A stretch of DNA of 21,677 nucleotides, taken from positions 1 through 21,677 of the forward strand of contig JAEZHS010000041.1 of NCBI GenBank assembly GCA_023436825.1, given 5' to 3'. Origin of the DNA: Pseudomonadota bacterium (lineage in GTDB: Bacteria > Pseudomonadota > Alphaproteobacteria > Reyranellales > Reyranellaceae). The translations under genes and the position numbers were made by a program. The notes beneath the pieces were generated by a model that was not told the DNA's origin, searched no databases, and worked only from the letters and a program-made list of their open reading frames with translations. Shown one piece after another: positions 1-6,645 of this stretch; position 1 is the stretch's first letter; every line of letters starts with the position of its first letter.

Positions 1-1447
1 GCGCTGCGTCGGCGAGGGCGGCCTTGGCAAGGGCGCGCAGATTGCGGACCGGAACGGCCCGACGCTGCAGCTTGGCGGCCACCACCGACGAGACCAACCG
101 GATCGCCGCCGCTGTCGCGTGGCGCCAGAAATCCGGCCGGCGCATCAGTCCGCCGGACTTCAGCAACTCGGTCAGGCTCACCGAATCGAGCGCCAGCCGC
201 ATCACGTCGTTGACTGAGAAGCCACCCAGCGCAGGGGCTGCGATATGACCGACGATGCGCGCGCCGCTGCGGAACTCCACGCGCACCCGGTCGATGCCCT
301 CGTCGACGGCAATCGGGGCGAGGCGGGCGACGTCCTGGCGGACCAGCAACGTGCCGTCGACGACCAACCGGTCGGTCAAGCGTCGCGTGCTGAAGATCTC
401 GGGCTCGAGGGCAAAGCGCAGCAGTCGCGCCAGGCCGGGTTGACGGGCGGCGCGCTCGACCTCGTGCAGCAGCGCGCCGACCCTCCCGACGAAGGAGGGA
501 TCGCCGTGCGGCAACTCGTCGGGCAGGCGCTGGCTGCCGAACACCAGGCCTTCCACGATGGTCTGCCGGCACAGCTCGGCAAGATCGCCGCGTCGGTCGG
601 GCAGGGCCATCAACATGCCGTCGCCGTCGCCGCCCTGGCCGACATCGACCGCCGCGCACCACAGTGCGTTCACGCCCTGCGCCATCTTCTTCGATCCGAC
701 TGCCGGATCGGCCCCCGCGGCATGGCGCTCCGACGGATGGGGCACCCGCGGATCGACGCCGAACGCCCGTTCGATGACGGCCGTGCCGTCACCCAGCATG
801 GCGCGGACATCGGTCGACAACGAGCCGGGGCGCATATGGTAGAGCGCGAGCGGCTCGGGCACGGGCAGGAAGGCGACACCGGTGCGCGCGATGCGCTGGA
901 AGAAATCCATGTCCTCGGCCGTGCGCAGGCTCGTATCGAAGCCGTGCTGCTCGACCACGAGCGCGCGGTCGAGCACCGCTCCATGGACGACGATCGGGAA
1001 GGAGCGCGCCAGGGTCTCGAAGGGGGCGCGCGCGACCTCGGTCGAGAACCAGGGCGGCCGTCGCCGTCCTGACGCGGTGATGCGGATCGAACCGCAGTAG
1101 GCGACCTTGGCGCCGGGAGCGGCCTCGAGCCTGCCGACCATCCGCTCGACGAAGGTCGTGGCGATGGTGTCGTCGGCGTCGAGGAACATAACCCACCGGC
1201 CGCTCGCCGTCGCGATGCCGCGGTTGCGCGCCGCCGAGACACCTTCGGCCGGCCCGTCGTTGGCCAGCAGCGAGAAGCGCCTGTCGCGTGCGATGTAGGC
1301 TTCGGCGACCTGCCGCGTGCTGTCGCGCGAGCCGTCATCGACGATGATGGCCTGCCAATCGCGGCGCGTCTGCGCCAGCAGGCAGTCGAGCGCGGCCGCG
1401 AGCGTGCCGGCCGCGTCGTGCGCCGGAATGATTACTGAAAGCGTCAT
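1..1447 (-). CDS. Family 2 glycosyltransferase (partial, C-terminus outside window)
   Basis: The reading frame is open from an ATG at 1447 to the window edge (482 codons, no stop), so the C-terminus is missing. The N-terminal third is a GT-A glycosyltransferase domain: it begins MTLSVIIPAHDAAGTL, has the nucleotide-binding IIVDDGS (DD at residues 37-38), the metal-binding FLDADD (DADD at 90-93) and an acidic TAEDMDFFQRI motif further on. Such enzymes move a sugar from a nucleotide sugar to a glycan, lipid or protein. The following roughly 250 residues are not a standard GT2 tail and I do not recognise them; they may bind the acceptor or form a second domain. It starts 13 nt after the stop of the radical SAM gene, so the two are probably co-transcribed. 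Donor and acceptor cannot be told from the sequence. Confidence 0.85.
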   Translation of the reverse strand, partial: MTLSVIIPAHDAAGTLAAALDCLLAQTRRDWQAIIVDDGSRDSTRQVAEAYIARDRRFSLLANDGPAEGVSAARNRGIATASGRWVMFLDADDTIATTFVERMVGRLEAAPGAKVAYCGSIRITASGRRRPPWFSTEVARAPFETLARSFPIVVHGAVLDRALVVEQHGFDTSLRTAEDMDFFQRIARTGVAFLPVPEPLALYHMRPGSLSTDVRAMLGDGTAVIERAFGVDPRVPHPSERHAAGADPAVGSKKMAQGVNALWCAAVDVGQGGDGDGMLMALPDRRGDLAELCRQTIVEGLVFGSQRLPDELPHGDPSFVGRVGALLHEVERAARQPGLARLLRFALEPEIFSTRRLTDRLVVDGTLLVRQDVARLAPIAVDEGIDRVRVEFRSGARIVGHIAAPALGGFSVNDVMRLALDSVSLTELLKSGGLMRRPDFWRHATAAAIRLVSSVVAAKLQRRAVPVRNLRALAKAALADAA

Positions 1448-1460
1448 TGCCGCCTTGGCC

Positions 1461-2363
1461 TCACGGCCGGCCCTTCAGCAGGTCCCTGACGCCGCGCAGG
1501 GTCAAGCGCAGGCCGCGCGGCGGCAGGAGTCGGCGGGCGACGTCGTCGATCAGGGCCTGGCCGTCTTCCTCGAGCCATGCCGAGCAACCGGCCTTGTCGA
1601 GCTGGCGATGGGGCACGCCCTGGCCGGACGAGCCGAGGCAATACGAACACGCGGCGAGCGGCGCTGCATTGCCGAGATAGCGCTCGAGATCGCGCCGCAG
1701 GGCCGGATTGTCGCGCAGCACAACACCATCCGTCGCCGGGCGCGCGAAGTCGATCCTGCGCAAGGCGAGCCACGACGACATGAGCGGCGCCATCGGACAT
1801 TTGTAGAACCAGCCGGCGTGGACGGTGTGGCACTCCGTGGCGGTGTGGCAGGCGCGGTAGATCGCCTTGACCAGCCGGGGATCGTCGATGCGCTTGCCGA
1901 TCAGCGTCTGGTCGAAGGTGCGGAACCGTTCGATGCGAAGCTCGACGTCGTGCATGCGGCAGAGACGCTCGCAGTCCTCGTCGCCCAGGCGACGCCTGAC
2001 GCCGGGATAGGCGCTGACATGCAACTTGTCGATCAAGCGCCAGAAATCGTCGGGCATGCGATGCAGCAGCACGCCGTTGGTGTAGACCACGATCGCGTCC
2101 GCAATGCCGATGCGCCGGCCTTCCTCCAGGAACCGCAGCAGGTCGCGGTGCAGCAGCGGCTCTCCGCCAACGATGCGCAGCTCGCGCGAATGGAACGCGG
2201 CGCCGAGCGCCTCGAAGTCGCGGATGAAGTCGCCGAGGTTGGCGAACTTCTCGGGCAACAGCGGCGAGGCATGCGCGCACGCATGGCAGCTGATGTTGCA
2301 ATGCTCCGTCAGGCTGTATTCGACGCTGAGCCGCGTCAATTTGTCGACAGGTGCGGCGGTCAC
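1461..2363 (-). CDS. Radical SAM protein with C-terminal auxiliary-cluster cysteines
   Basis: A 300-residue protein with the radical SAM motif CNISCHAC (Cys 22, 26 and 29), which would hold the 4Fe-4S cluster that cleaves S-adenosylmethionine, and the SAM-contacting GGEPL at 66-70. The C-terminal part carries further cysteines at about 172, 178, 189, 239, 242 and 260, resembling a SPASM or twitch domain with an auxiliary Fe-S cluster. The GTG start at 2363 is supported by GAGGA 5 nt upstream (2369-2373). It lies between two GT2 glycosyltransferases on the same strand, 107 nt from the one upstream and 13 nt from the one downstream. No precursor-peptide gene is visible, so a role in sugar or glycan modification is a reasonable guess, but the substrate is unknown. 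Confidence 0.85.
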   Translation of the reverse strand: MTAAPVDKLTRLSVEYSLTEHCNISCHACAHASPLLPEKFANLGDFIRDFEALGAAFHSRELRIVGGEPLLHRDLLRFLEEGRRIGIADAIVVYTNGVLLHRMPDDFWRLIDKLHVSAYPGVRRRLGDEDCERLCRMHDVELRIERFRTFDQTLIGKRIDDPRLVKAIYRACHTATECHTVHAGWFYKCPMAPLMSSWLALRRIDFARPATDGVVLRDNPALRRDLERYLGNAAPLAACSYCLGSSGQGVPHRQLDKAGCSAWLEEDGQALIDDVARRLLPPRGLRLTLRGVRDLLKGRP

Positions 2364-2470
2364 GCCGGTCCTCGCATTGTCCCCGTGTTCGGACTAGCAC
2401 CGGGGGCAAGGCGCTGTCGACTGGTCGGCGGGCGCGGCATGCCCTCGTGGCGCAAAAGTCGTTGCACGCC

Positions 2471-3436
2471 TCACCAGACGACTTCGGTGTAGAGCGGAAA
2501 CCGGGTCTGCCGGCCGAAGCGGCGCTGCAAGCGGTCACGGGCGATGCCGAGGGCGAGGCCCGAGAAGTGCCAGGCCGCGGCGAACGGATGGTGCTGCAGC
2601 GCCCTGGTCAGCAGGACACGGGCGTCGCCCCGTCGCCGGGTCGCCGCGGCGCGATAGGCGAACCAGTGGCGCGCATCGCGCAGATGGCGGTCGATGTCGG
2701 CGGCGTGCTCGGGGTGCTTGAGGCGGTATTCGTCGAGCACGAGCTCGGTCGAGCGGAACATCTGCAGCGAATCGCTCGACATGTTGCCCGGCGTCGCGCG
2801 ATAGCCCACGAGGTAGCGCGGCACGACGGCGAAGTCCGTATGCTCGGCCACGCGAAAGCACATCAGCAGGTCTTCCGCACCCTGGGCTCCGCGCGCCCGC
2901 AACGTCGGATCGTAGCCGCCTGCCTTCTCGAAAGCATCGCGGCGCATCAGGAGCGAGGAGCCGTTGCCGATCCAGTTGGCGGCGCACAGGCTCTTCATCG
3001 CGTCGCCTTCGACCAGGGGCTGCGGCCCGAACGAGATCACGCGATCGTGCTGGTCGATGCTGGCGAACCAGCAGTAGGCGAGGCCCGCTGTCCGGCCGCG
3101 CCGGTTCAGCGCCTCGAGCTGGAATTCGACCTTGGTCGGCGCCCACAGGTCGTCGGCGTCGACGAAGGCCAGGAACGATGCGGCGGTCGCCGCCGCGCCT
3201 GTGTTGCGCGCCGCGGCCACGCCGGCATTCTTCTGCCGGATCAGCCGAACGCGACGGTCCCGTCGAATCTTGTCGTCGACGATGGCGACCGATCCGTCGG
3301 TCGATTCGTCGTCGACGACGACGATGTCGAGATTGGCATGGGTCTGCCGGCCGATGCTGTCGAGCGTGGCGGCGATCGTGCGTTCGGCATTGCGCATCGG
3401 CACGACGACACCGACCGTGTCTTCGTCTTGCTTCAC
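2471..3436 (-). CDS. Family 2 glycosyltransferase
   Basis: A GT-A fold glycosyltransferase of about 321 residues. It contains VGVVVPMRNAERT at the start of the fold, IVVVDDES (DD at 42-43), NAGVAAARNTG, FVDADD (93-96) and the acidic GAEDLLMCF (E188, D189). The tail after about residue 240 is helical and rich in Arg and His, without membrane segments. The frame is open upstream to an ATG at 3547, but that start would overlap the luciferase-like gene by 68 nt and add residues unlike the family; a GTG at 3436 fits the fold boundary better, although no clear ribosome-binding site precedes it. It reads in the same direction as the luciferase-like gene upstream (43-nt gap). A role in polysaccharide or glycoconjugate synthesis is inferred; the substrate is unknown. 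Confidence 0.83.
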   Translation of the reverse strand: MKQDEDTVGVVVPMRNAERTIAATLDSIGRQTHANLDIVVVDDESTDGSVAIVDDKIRRDRRVRLIRQKNAGVAAARNTGAAATAASFLAFVDADDLWAPTKVEFQLEALNRRGRTAGLAYCWFASIDQHDRVISFGPQPLVEGDAMKSLCAANWIGNGSSLLMRRDAFEKAGGYDPTLRARGAQGAEDLLMCFRVAEHTDFAVVPRYLVGYRATPGNMSSDSLQMFRSTELVLDEYRLKHPEHAADIDRHLRDARHWFAYRAAATRRRGDARVLLTRALQHHPFAAAWHFSGLALGIARDRLQRRFGRQTRFPLYTEVVW

Positions 3437-3479
3437 AACGGGCGCAACGTAGCCAACGGCGCCGGCTAAGGAAAGCGTC

Positions 3480-4607
3480 TCACTCCGCGGCGACGGCGTA
3501 GCGCAGGTCGGGCAGCGGCTGCGAGCGATCGATCGCGGCGCCGGCATCGAACGTCTTCAGCTCCGGCATCACGCTTCGTGCGAACAGACGCATGTTGCGC
3601 GCCGCCTCCTCGTGCGGCATGCCGGCGTAGGAGAATACGCCGACGAAGCCCGAATTGTTGGTCTGCCGGTGGATGGTCATGATCTTGTCGTGGACCTGCT
3701 CGGGCGTGCCGTAGACCTGCAGGTCGGCGAAGAACTCGATCGCCTTGTGGTCGCCGTAGACGGCGAGCTTCTCGTTCATCTTGGCGTAGTACTCGTAGCC
3801 GCGCTGGTTCTTCATGTGGGCGCCGGCGAACTGATAGTGGTCGAGCACGGTGCGGTAATAGCCGCCGATGTACTTCATCGCCATCTCGCGCGCCCGCTCG
3901 GCGCTGGGATCGATGAAGATCCAGCCGGCCGAAATCGGCTGGGGCGCCGCCGTGCCGTTGATCTCGCGATAGAGCGCGTTGTACTCGGTGAGCTCCTTCT
4001 CGACCTCGCGCCACGGCTTCTGCGGGATGATCAGGAGGCCGACGCCCAGTTTCGCCATGATGCGCGCGCTCTCGGGGCTGACGGCCGCGGCATAGGTGCG
4101 GCCGCGGAAGCTCTTGAACGGCGCCGGGCGGATCGCGGTGCGCGGCTGGCGGTAGTGCTTGCCGGCATACTCCATGACGCCGCTTTCCAGTCCCTTGAGC
4201 AGCGCCTCGCCGTATTCGACGAACAGCTCGCGGCTGTCACCCATGTCGAGGCGGAAGCCGTCGAACTCGACCTTGCCGGCGCCGCGGCCGAGACCCAGGA
4301 TCATGCGGCCGCCGGAGAGATGATCGAGCATGGAAATCTGCTCGGCCACGCGCATCGGATCGTGCCACGGCAGCACCACCACCATGGAGCCGAGCCTGAC
4401 GTTGCGCGTGCGGCCGGCCATGTAGGACAGGAACTGCACGACGTCGGGGCACATCGTGTAGTCGGTGAAATGGTGCTCGACCGACCAGATCGAATCGAAG
4501 CCCAGCGGCTCGGCCATGTCGGCGAGCGCCAGTTCGTTGAGATAGATCTGATGGTCGCTCAGCGCGCGGCCGGTGTTCTGGAAGACAACCGCCATTCCGA
4601 CATGCAT
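3480..4607 (-). CDS. LLM-class (luciferase-like) flavin-dependent monooxygenase
   Basis: A 375-residue member of the bacterial luciferase-like family, a TIM-barrel enzyme that uses reduced flavin and O2 to oxidise an organic substrate. Visible marks are the N-terminal strand MHVGMAVVFQNTG, the SIWSVEHHFTDY segment typical of the first barrel strands, the LGSMVVVLPWHDPMRVAEQ stretch, the flavin-site region GGRMILGLGRGAGK, and the later VSPESARIMAKLGVG. The frame is open 52 codons further upstream, but the ATG at 4607 has GGAGG 8 nt before it and matches the usual N-terminus. It is divergent from lolA, with a strong palindrome in the shared upstream region. The family covers alkane, alkanal, terpene and sulfonate oxygenases, and the substrate cannot be chosen here. 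Confidence 0.88.
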   Translation of the reverse strand: MHVGMAVVFQNTGRALSDHQIYLNELALADMAEPLGFDSIWSVEHHFTDYTMCPDVVQFLSYMAGRTRNVRLGSMVVVLPWHDPMRVAEQISMLDHLSGGRMILGLGRGAGKVEFDGFRLDMGDSRELFVEYGEALLKGLESGVMEYAGKHYRQPRTAIRPAPFKSFRGRTYAAAVSPESARIMAKLGVGLLIIPQKPWREVEKELTEYNALYREINGTAAPQPISAGWIFIDPSAERAREMAMKYIGGYYRTVLDHYQFAGAHMKNQRGYEYYAKMNEKLAVYGDHKAIEFFADLQVYGTPEQVHDKIMTIHRQTNNSGFVGVFSYAGMPHEEAARNMRLFARSVMPELKTFDAGAAIDRSQPLPDLRYAVAAE

Positions 4608-4635
4608 GCGAGGTTCCTCCGCCGGTTTGTCGCAT

Positions 4636-4653
4636 GGTAAACGTGCGTTTACC
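4636..4653. promoter_or_regulatory. Perfect inverted repeat, candidate operator
   Basis: GGTAAACG-TG-CGTTTACC is a perfect palindrome with 8-bp arms and a 2-nt centre. It lies 28 nt upstream of the luciferase-like start (4607) and 37 nt upstream of lolA (4691), in an 83-nt divergent intergenic region. Size and form match operators of dimeric helix-turn-helix repressors such as TetR-family proteins. No regulator gene is visible in the window, so the binding protein is unknown. Confidence 0.55.
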
Positions 4654-4690
4654 TCGACGGAAGCTTGATTCCGCCGTATTCGGAGAACAT

Positions 4691-5317
4691 ATGCCCGCCA
4701 TGCGTATTTTCCTCGCTGCCCTGTCCGCTGCCGCCCTCTCCCTCTTTTCCGTGCTGCCGGCACAAGCCCAGCCGGCGGCGCAGCAGCTGGCCCAGCAAGG
4801 GTCGATCGGCGTGCCGCAGATCGAGCAGTACTTCAATTCGCTTCGGTCGATGAAGGCGCGCTTCGTGCAGAGCAATCCCAATGGCTCGGTGGTGCAGGGC
4901 ACGCTCTATTTGCGCCGCCCCGGCCGCATGCGCTTCGAGTACGACGCACCCTCGCAGCTCAAGATCGTCGCCGACGGCTATCAGGTGACGATGTGGGACA
5001 ACGCCACGCGCGATTTCGGCCAGTGGCCGATCGGCTGGACCGCCGCCACGTTCCTGGTAAGGGATCAGCTGACGCTGTCGGGCGACCTGCAGGTCGAGAA
5101 GCTCGAGCGGGTCAACGGCATGCTGGAAGCGACCGTCAGCCAGGTCCGCAAGCCGCAGGAGGGCAAGGTGATCGTCCGCCTCAGCGAGAACCCGCTGCTG
5201 CTGCGCGGCTGGACCATCATCGACAACCGCGGCAACCGCGTCACTGTCTCGCTGTCGGACATGCAGACCGGCCTGCAATTGGCGGATTCGCTGTTCAAGA
5301 ACGAAAGCGGGCGCTGA
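4691..5317 (+). CDS. lolA: Outer-membrane lipoprotein carrier protein LolA-like
   Basis: A 208-residue periplasmic protein. It opens with a Sec signal peptide (MPAMRIFLAALSAAALSLFS) that ends in AQA, the likely cleavage point near residue 25. The mature part follows the LolA pattern: a helix with LRSMKARFVQSNPNGS, then TLYLRRPGRMRFEY and the D-G-x-x-x-x-x-W-D turn (ADGYQVTMWDN), and later strands ending in VTVSLSDMQTGLQL. LolA takes lipoproteins released by LolCDE at the inner membrane and passes them across the periplasm to LolB or the outer membrane. The ATG at 4691 is chosen because GGAG lies 5 nt upstream and the signal peptide begins there; an upstream in-frame ATG at 4634 would add 19 residues before the signal. 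The length is normal for the family. Confidence 0.9.
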   Translation: MPAMRIFLAALSAAALSLFSVLPAQAQPAAQQLAQQGSIGVPQIEQYFNSLRSMKARFVQSNPNGSVVQGTLYLRRPGRMRFEYDAPSQLKIVADGYQVTMWDNATRDFGQWPIGWTAATFLVRDQLTLSGDLQVEKLERVNGMLEATVSQVRKPQEGKVIVRLSENPLLLRGWTIIDNRGNRVTVSLSDMQTGLQLADSLFKNESGR

Positions 5318-5372
5318 TCGGGCCGCTTCGCGCTATAACCCCCACATGAAGAGCGTGCGTGGACGGAGTTAA

Positions 5373-5903
5373 GTGAGCAAGCTGATCGTGCGGGCCTCGA
5401 CCGAGGCTGATGTGGCGCGCTGCGCCGAGATCTACGCCCATCATGTGCTGCACGGCACGGCTTCCTTCGAGGTCGATCCGCCGGATCTGGCCGAGATGAA
5501 GCGCCGCCGCGCCGCCGTGCTCGACATCGGCCTGCCGCACCTGGTGGCCGAGCGCGAGGGGCGCGTCATGGGCTACGCCTATGTCGGCAACTGGCGGCCG
5601 CGGCCCGCCTACAAGTTCTCGGTCGAGGATTCGATCTACATCGACAAGGATGCGGTTGGTCAGGGCGTCGGCAAGGTGTTGCTGCCGGCGCTGATCGAGC
5701 AGTGCACGGCGCTCGGCCGACGCCAGATGGTGGCGGTGATCGGCGATTCGGCGCAGACGCCGTCGATTCGGCTCCACGCCTCGTGCGGCTTCGAGATGGT
5801 CGGCACCTTGAAGAACATCGGCTTCAAGTTCGGCCGCTGGCTCGACACGGTGCTAATGCAGCGTGAATTGGGCGTAGGCAGCACCAAGCCACCGCTTGCT
5901 TAA
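5373..5903 (+). CDS. GNAT N-acetyltransferase, phosphinothricin/methionine-sulfoximine type
   Basis: A 176-residue acetyltransferase of the PAT branch of the GNAT superfamily, which moves an acetyl group from acetyl-CoA to the amino group of small amino-acid-like molecules. Typical segments are the N-terminal IVRASTEADVARCAEIYAHH, the ASFEVDPP substrate loop, GYAYVGNWRPRPAYKFSVE, and the acetyl-CoA pyrophosphate loop GQGVGKVL near residues 93-100, followed by GDSAQTPSIRLHASCGF. The GTG start has GGAG 4 nt upstream. It follows lolA by 55 nt and may share its transcript. Related proteins acetylate phosphinothricin or methionine sulfoximine, but many chromosomal members have other natural substrates, so resistance is not claimed. 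Confidence 0.88.
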   Translation: MSKLIVRASTEADVARCAEIYAHHVLHGTASFEVDPPDLAEMKRRRAAVLDIGLPHLVAEREGRVMGYAYVGNWRPRPAYKFSVEDSIYIDKDAVGQGVGKVLLPALIEQCTALGRRQMVAVIGDSAQTPSIRLHASCGFEMVGTLKNIGFKFGRWLDTVLMQRELGVGSTKPPLA

Positions 5904-5917
5904 GAGGCGTCTCGATC

Positions 5918-5947
5918 TTATCTATTGACTAGTCAGATAACTAGTCA
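5918..5947 (+). promoter_or_regulatory. Operator-like palindromes upstream of the antitoxin
   Basis: Just ahead of the antitoxin lie a perfect 10-bp palindrome TGACTAGTCA (5926-5935) and a second half-copy ACTAGTCA (5940-5947) running into the ribosome-binding site; an extra TTATCT/AGATAA inverted pair (5918-5923, 5935-5940) frames the first. The stretch is AT-rich against its surroundings. Phd/YefM antitoxins typically bind such repeated palindromes to repress their own operon, so autoregulation is likely. No sure -35/-10 pair can be assigned. Confidence 0.6.
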
Positions 5948-5957
5948 GGAGGCGCCC

Positions 5958-6215
5958 ATGAAGACTTGGCCAGTCCAGGACGCCAAGGCGCGCTTTAGTG
6001 AGATGCTCGATGCCTGCCTCAAGCACGGGCCGCAGCTCGTCACGAAGCGCGGCAGCGAGGCGGCAGTTTTGGTGCCGATCGAGGAATGGCGACGCCTTCA
6101 TGGAGCGCCGGTGCGCACACTCAAGGAGCTGCTGTTGACGGATGAAGGCCGCGGCGAACTGAAGATTCCGCCGCGCGGCCGACACCCTCGCAGGCCGGTG
6201 CCGCGTTTCGATTGA
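5958..6215 (+). CDS. Phd/YefM-family antitoxin
   Basis: An 85-residue protein whose N-terminal MKTWPVQDAKARFSEML, then VTKRGSEAAVLVPIEEWRRL, is the Phd/YefM fold, a small DNA-binding dimer that also wraps the toxin with its C-terminal tail. The tail (PPRGRHPRRPVPRFD) is basic and proline-rich, consistent with a disordered toxin-neutralising region. ATG 5958 is preferred over the in-frame ATG at 5925 because AGGAGG (5947-5952) sits 5 nt before it and the longer form would begin inside the operator. It ends 7 nt before the PIN toxin, giving the usual antitoxin-first order. Autorepression through the upstream palindromes is inferred. Confidence 0.88.
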   Translation: MKTWPVQDAKARFSEMLDACLKHGPQLVTKRGSEAAVLVPIEEWRRLHGAPVRTLKELLLTDEGRGELKIPPRGRHPRRPVPRFD

Positions 6216-6222
6216 TCGTGGC

Positions 6223-6642
6223 GTGTACCTGCTCGATACAGATGTGGTCTCCGAGTTGCGGCGCGTTCGTCCGCATGGCGCGGTGTTGGCATGGCTTCGG
6301 TCAGTCGATCACAGACTGCTGCGCCTGTCGGCGGTGTCCTTAGGAGAAATTCAGGCCGGCATCGAATTGACCAGAGATCAGGATCCTGGACGGGCCGCGG
6401 AAATCGAACGATGGGCCGACGAAGTGGCGCGAACATACGAAGTCCTTCCCATGGACACGGCCGTCTTTCGGGCTTGGGCGAGACTAATGCATGGCCGATC
6501 GGACACGTTGGCGGACGATGCGCGTATCGCAGCGACGGCCATTGTGCACAATCTGATCGTGGTGACGCGCAATGTGCGCGACTTTCAGCCATTCGATGTG
6601 CCAACGCTCAATCCGTTCCACAGCACCAGAAGTGAGCAATAG
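6223..6642 (+). CDS. PIN-domain ribonuclease toxin (VapC/FitB-like)
   Basis: A 139-residue PIN-domain protein, the toxin partner of the preceding antitoxin. The acidic metal-binding residues are in place: MYLLDTDVVSE (D5, D7, E11), LGEIQAG (E42), LADDARIAATA (D98/D99), and the late TRNVRDF (N117, D120). PIN toxins use Mg2+ or Mn2+ to cut RNA, often tRNA or rRNA sites, and stop growth when the antitoxin is degraded. The GTG start lies 7 nt after the antitoxin stop, with no strong Shine-Dalgarno of its own, which suggests translational coupling. The length is typical and the catalytic set is complete, so it is probably active. The next gene starts 3 nt after its stop. Confidence 0.9.
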   Translation: MYLLDTDVVSELRRVRPHGAVLAWLRSVDHRLLRLSAVSLGEIQAGIELTRDQDPGRAAEIERWADEVARTYEVLPMDTAVFRAWARLMHGRSDTLADDARIAATAIVHNLIVVTRNVRDFQPFDVPTLNPFHSTRSEQ

Positions 6643-6645
6643 AGC

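Noticed and set aside
245..4640. Long plus-strand reading frames opposite the GT2, radical SAM and luciferase-like genes (275, 391, 372 and 342 codons)
   Set aside because: All are antisense shadows: low-complexity Arg/Ala/Gly/His-rich products, no ribosome-binding logic, and overlap with conserved genes on the other strand.
5373..5903. Calling the acetyltransferase a phosphinothricin resistance gene
   Set aside because: The PAT-type fold is clear, but chromosomal members often act on other amino-acid-like substrates and nothing in the context indicates herbicide resistance.
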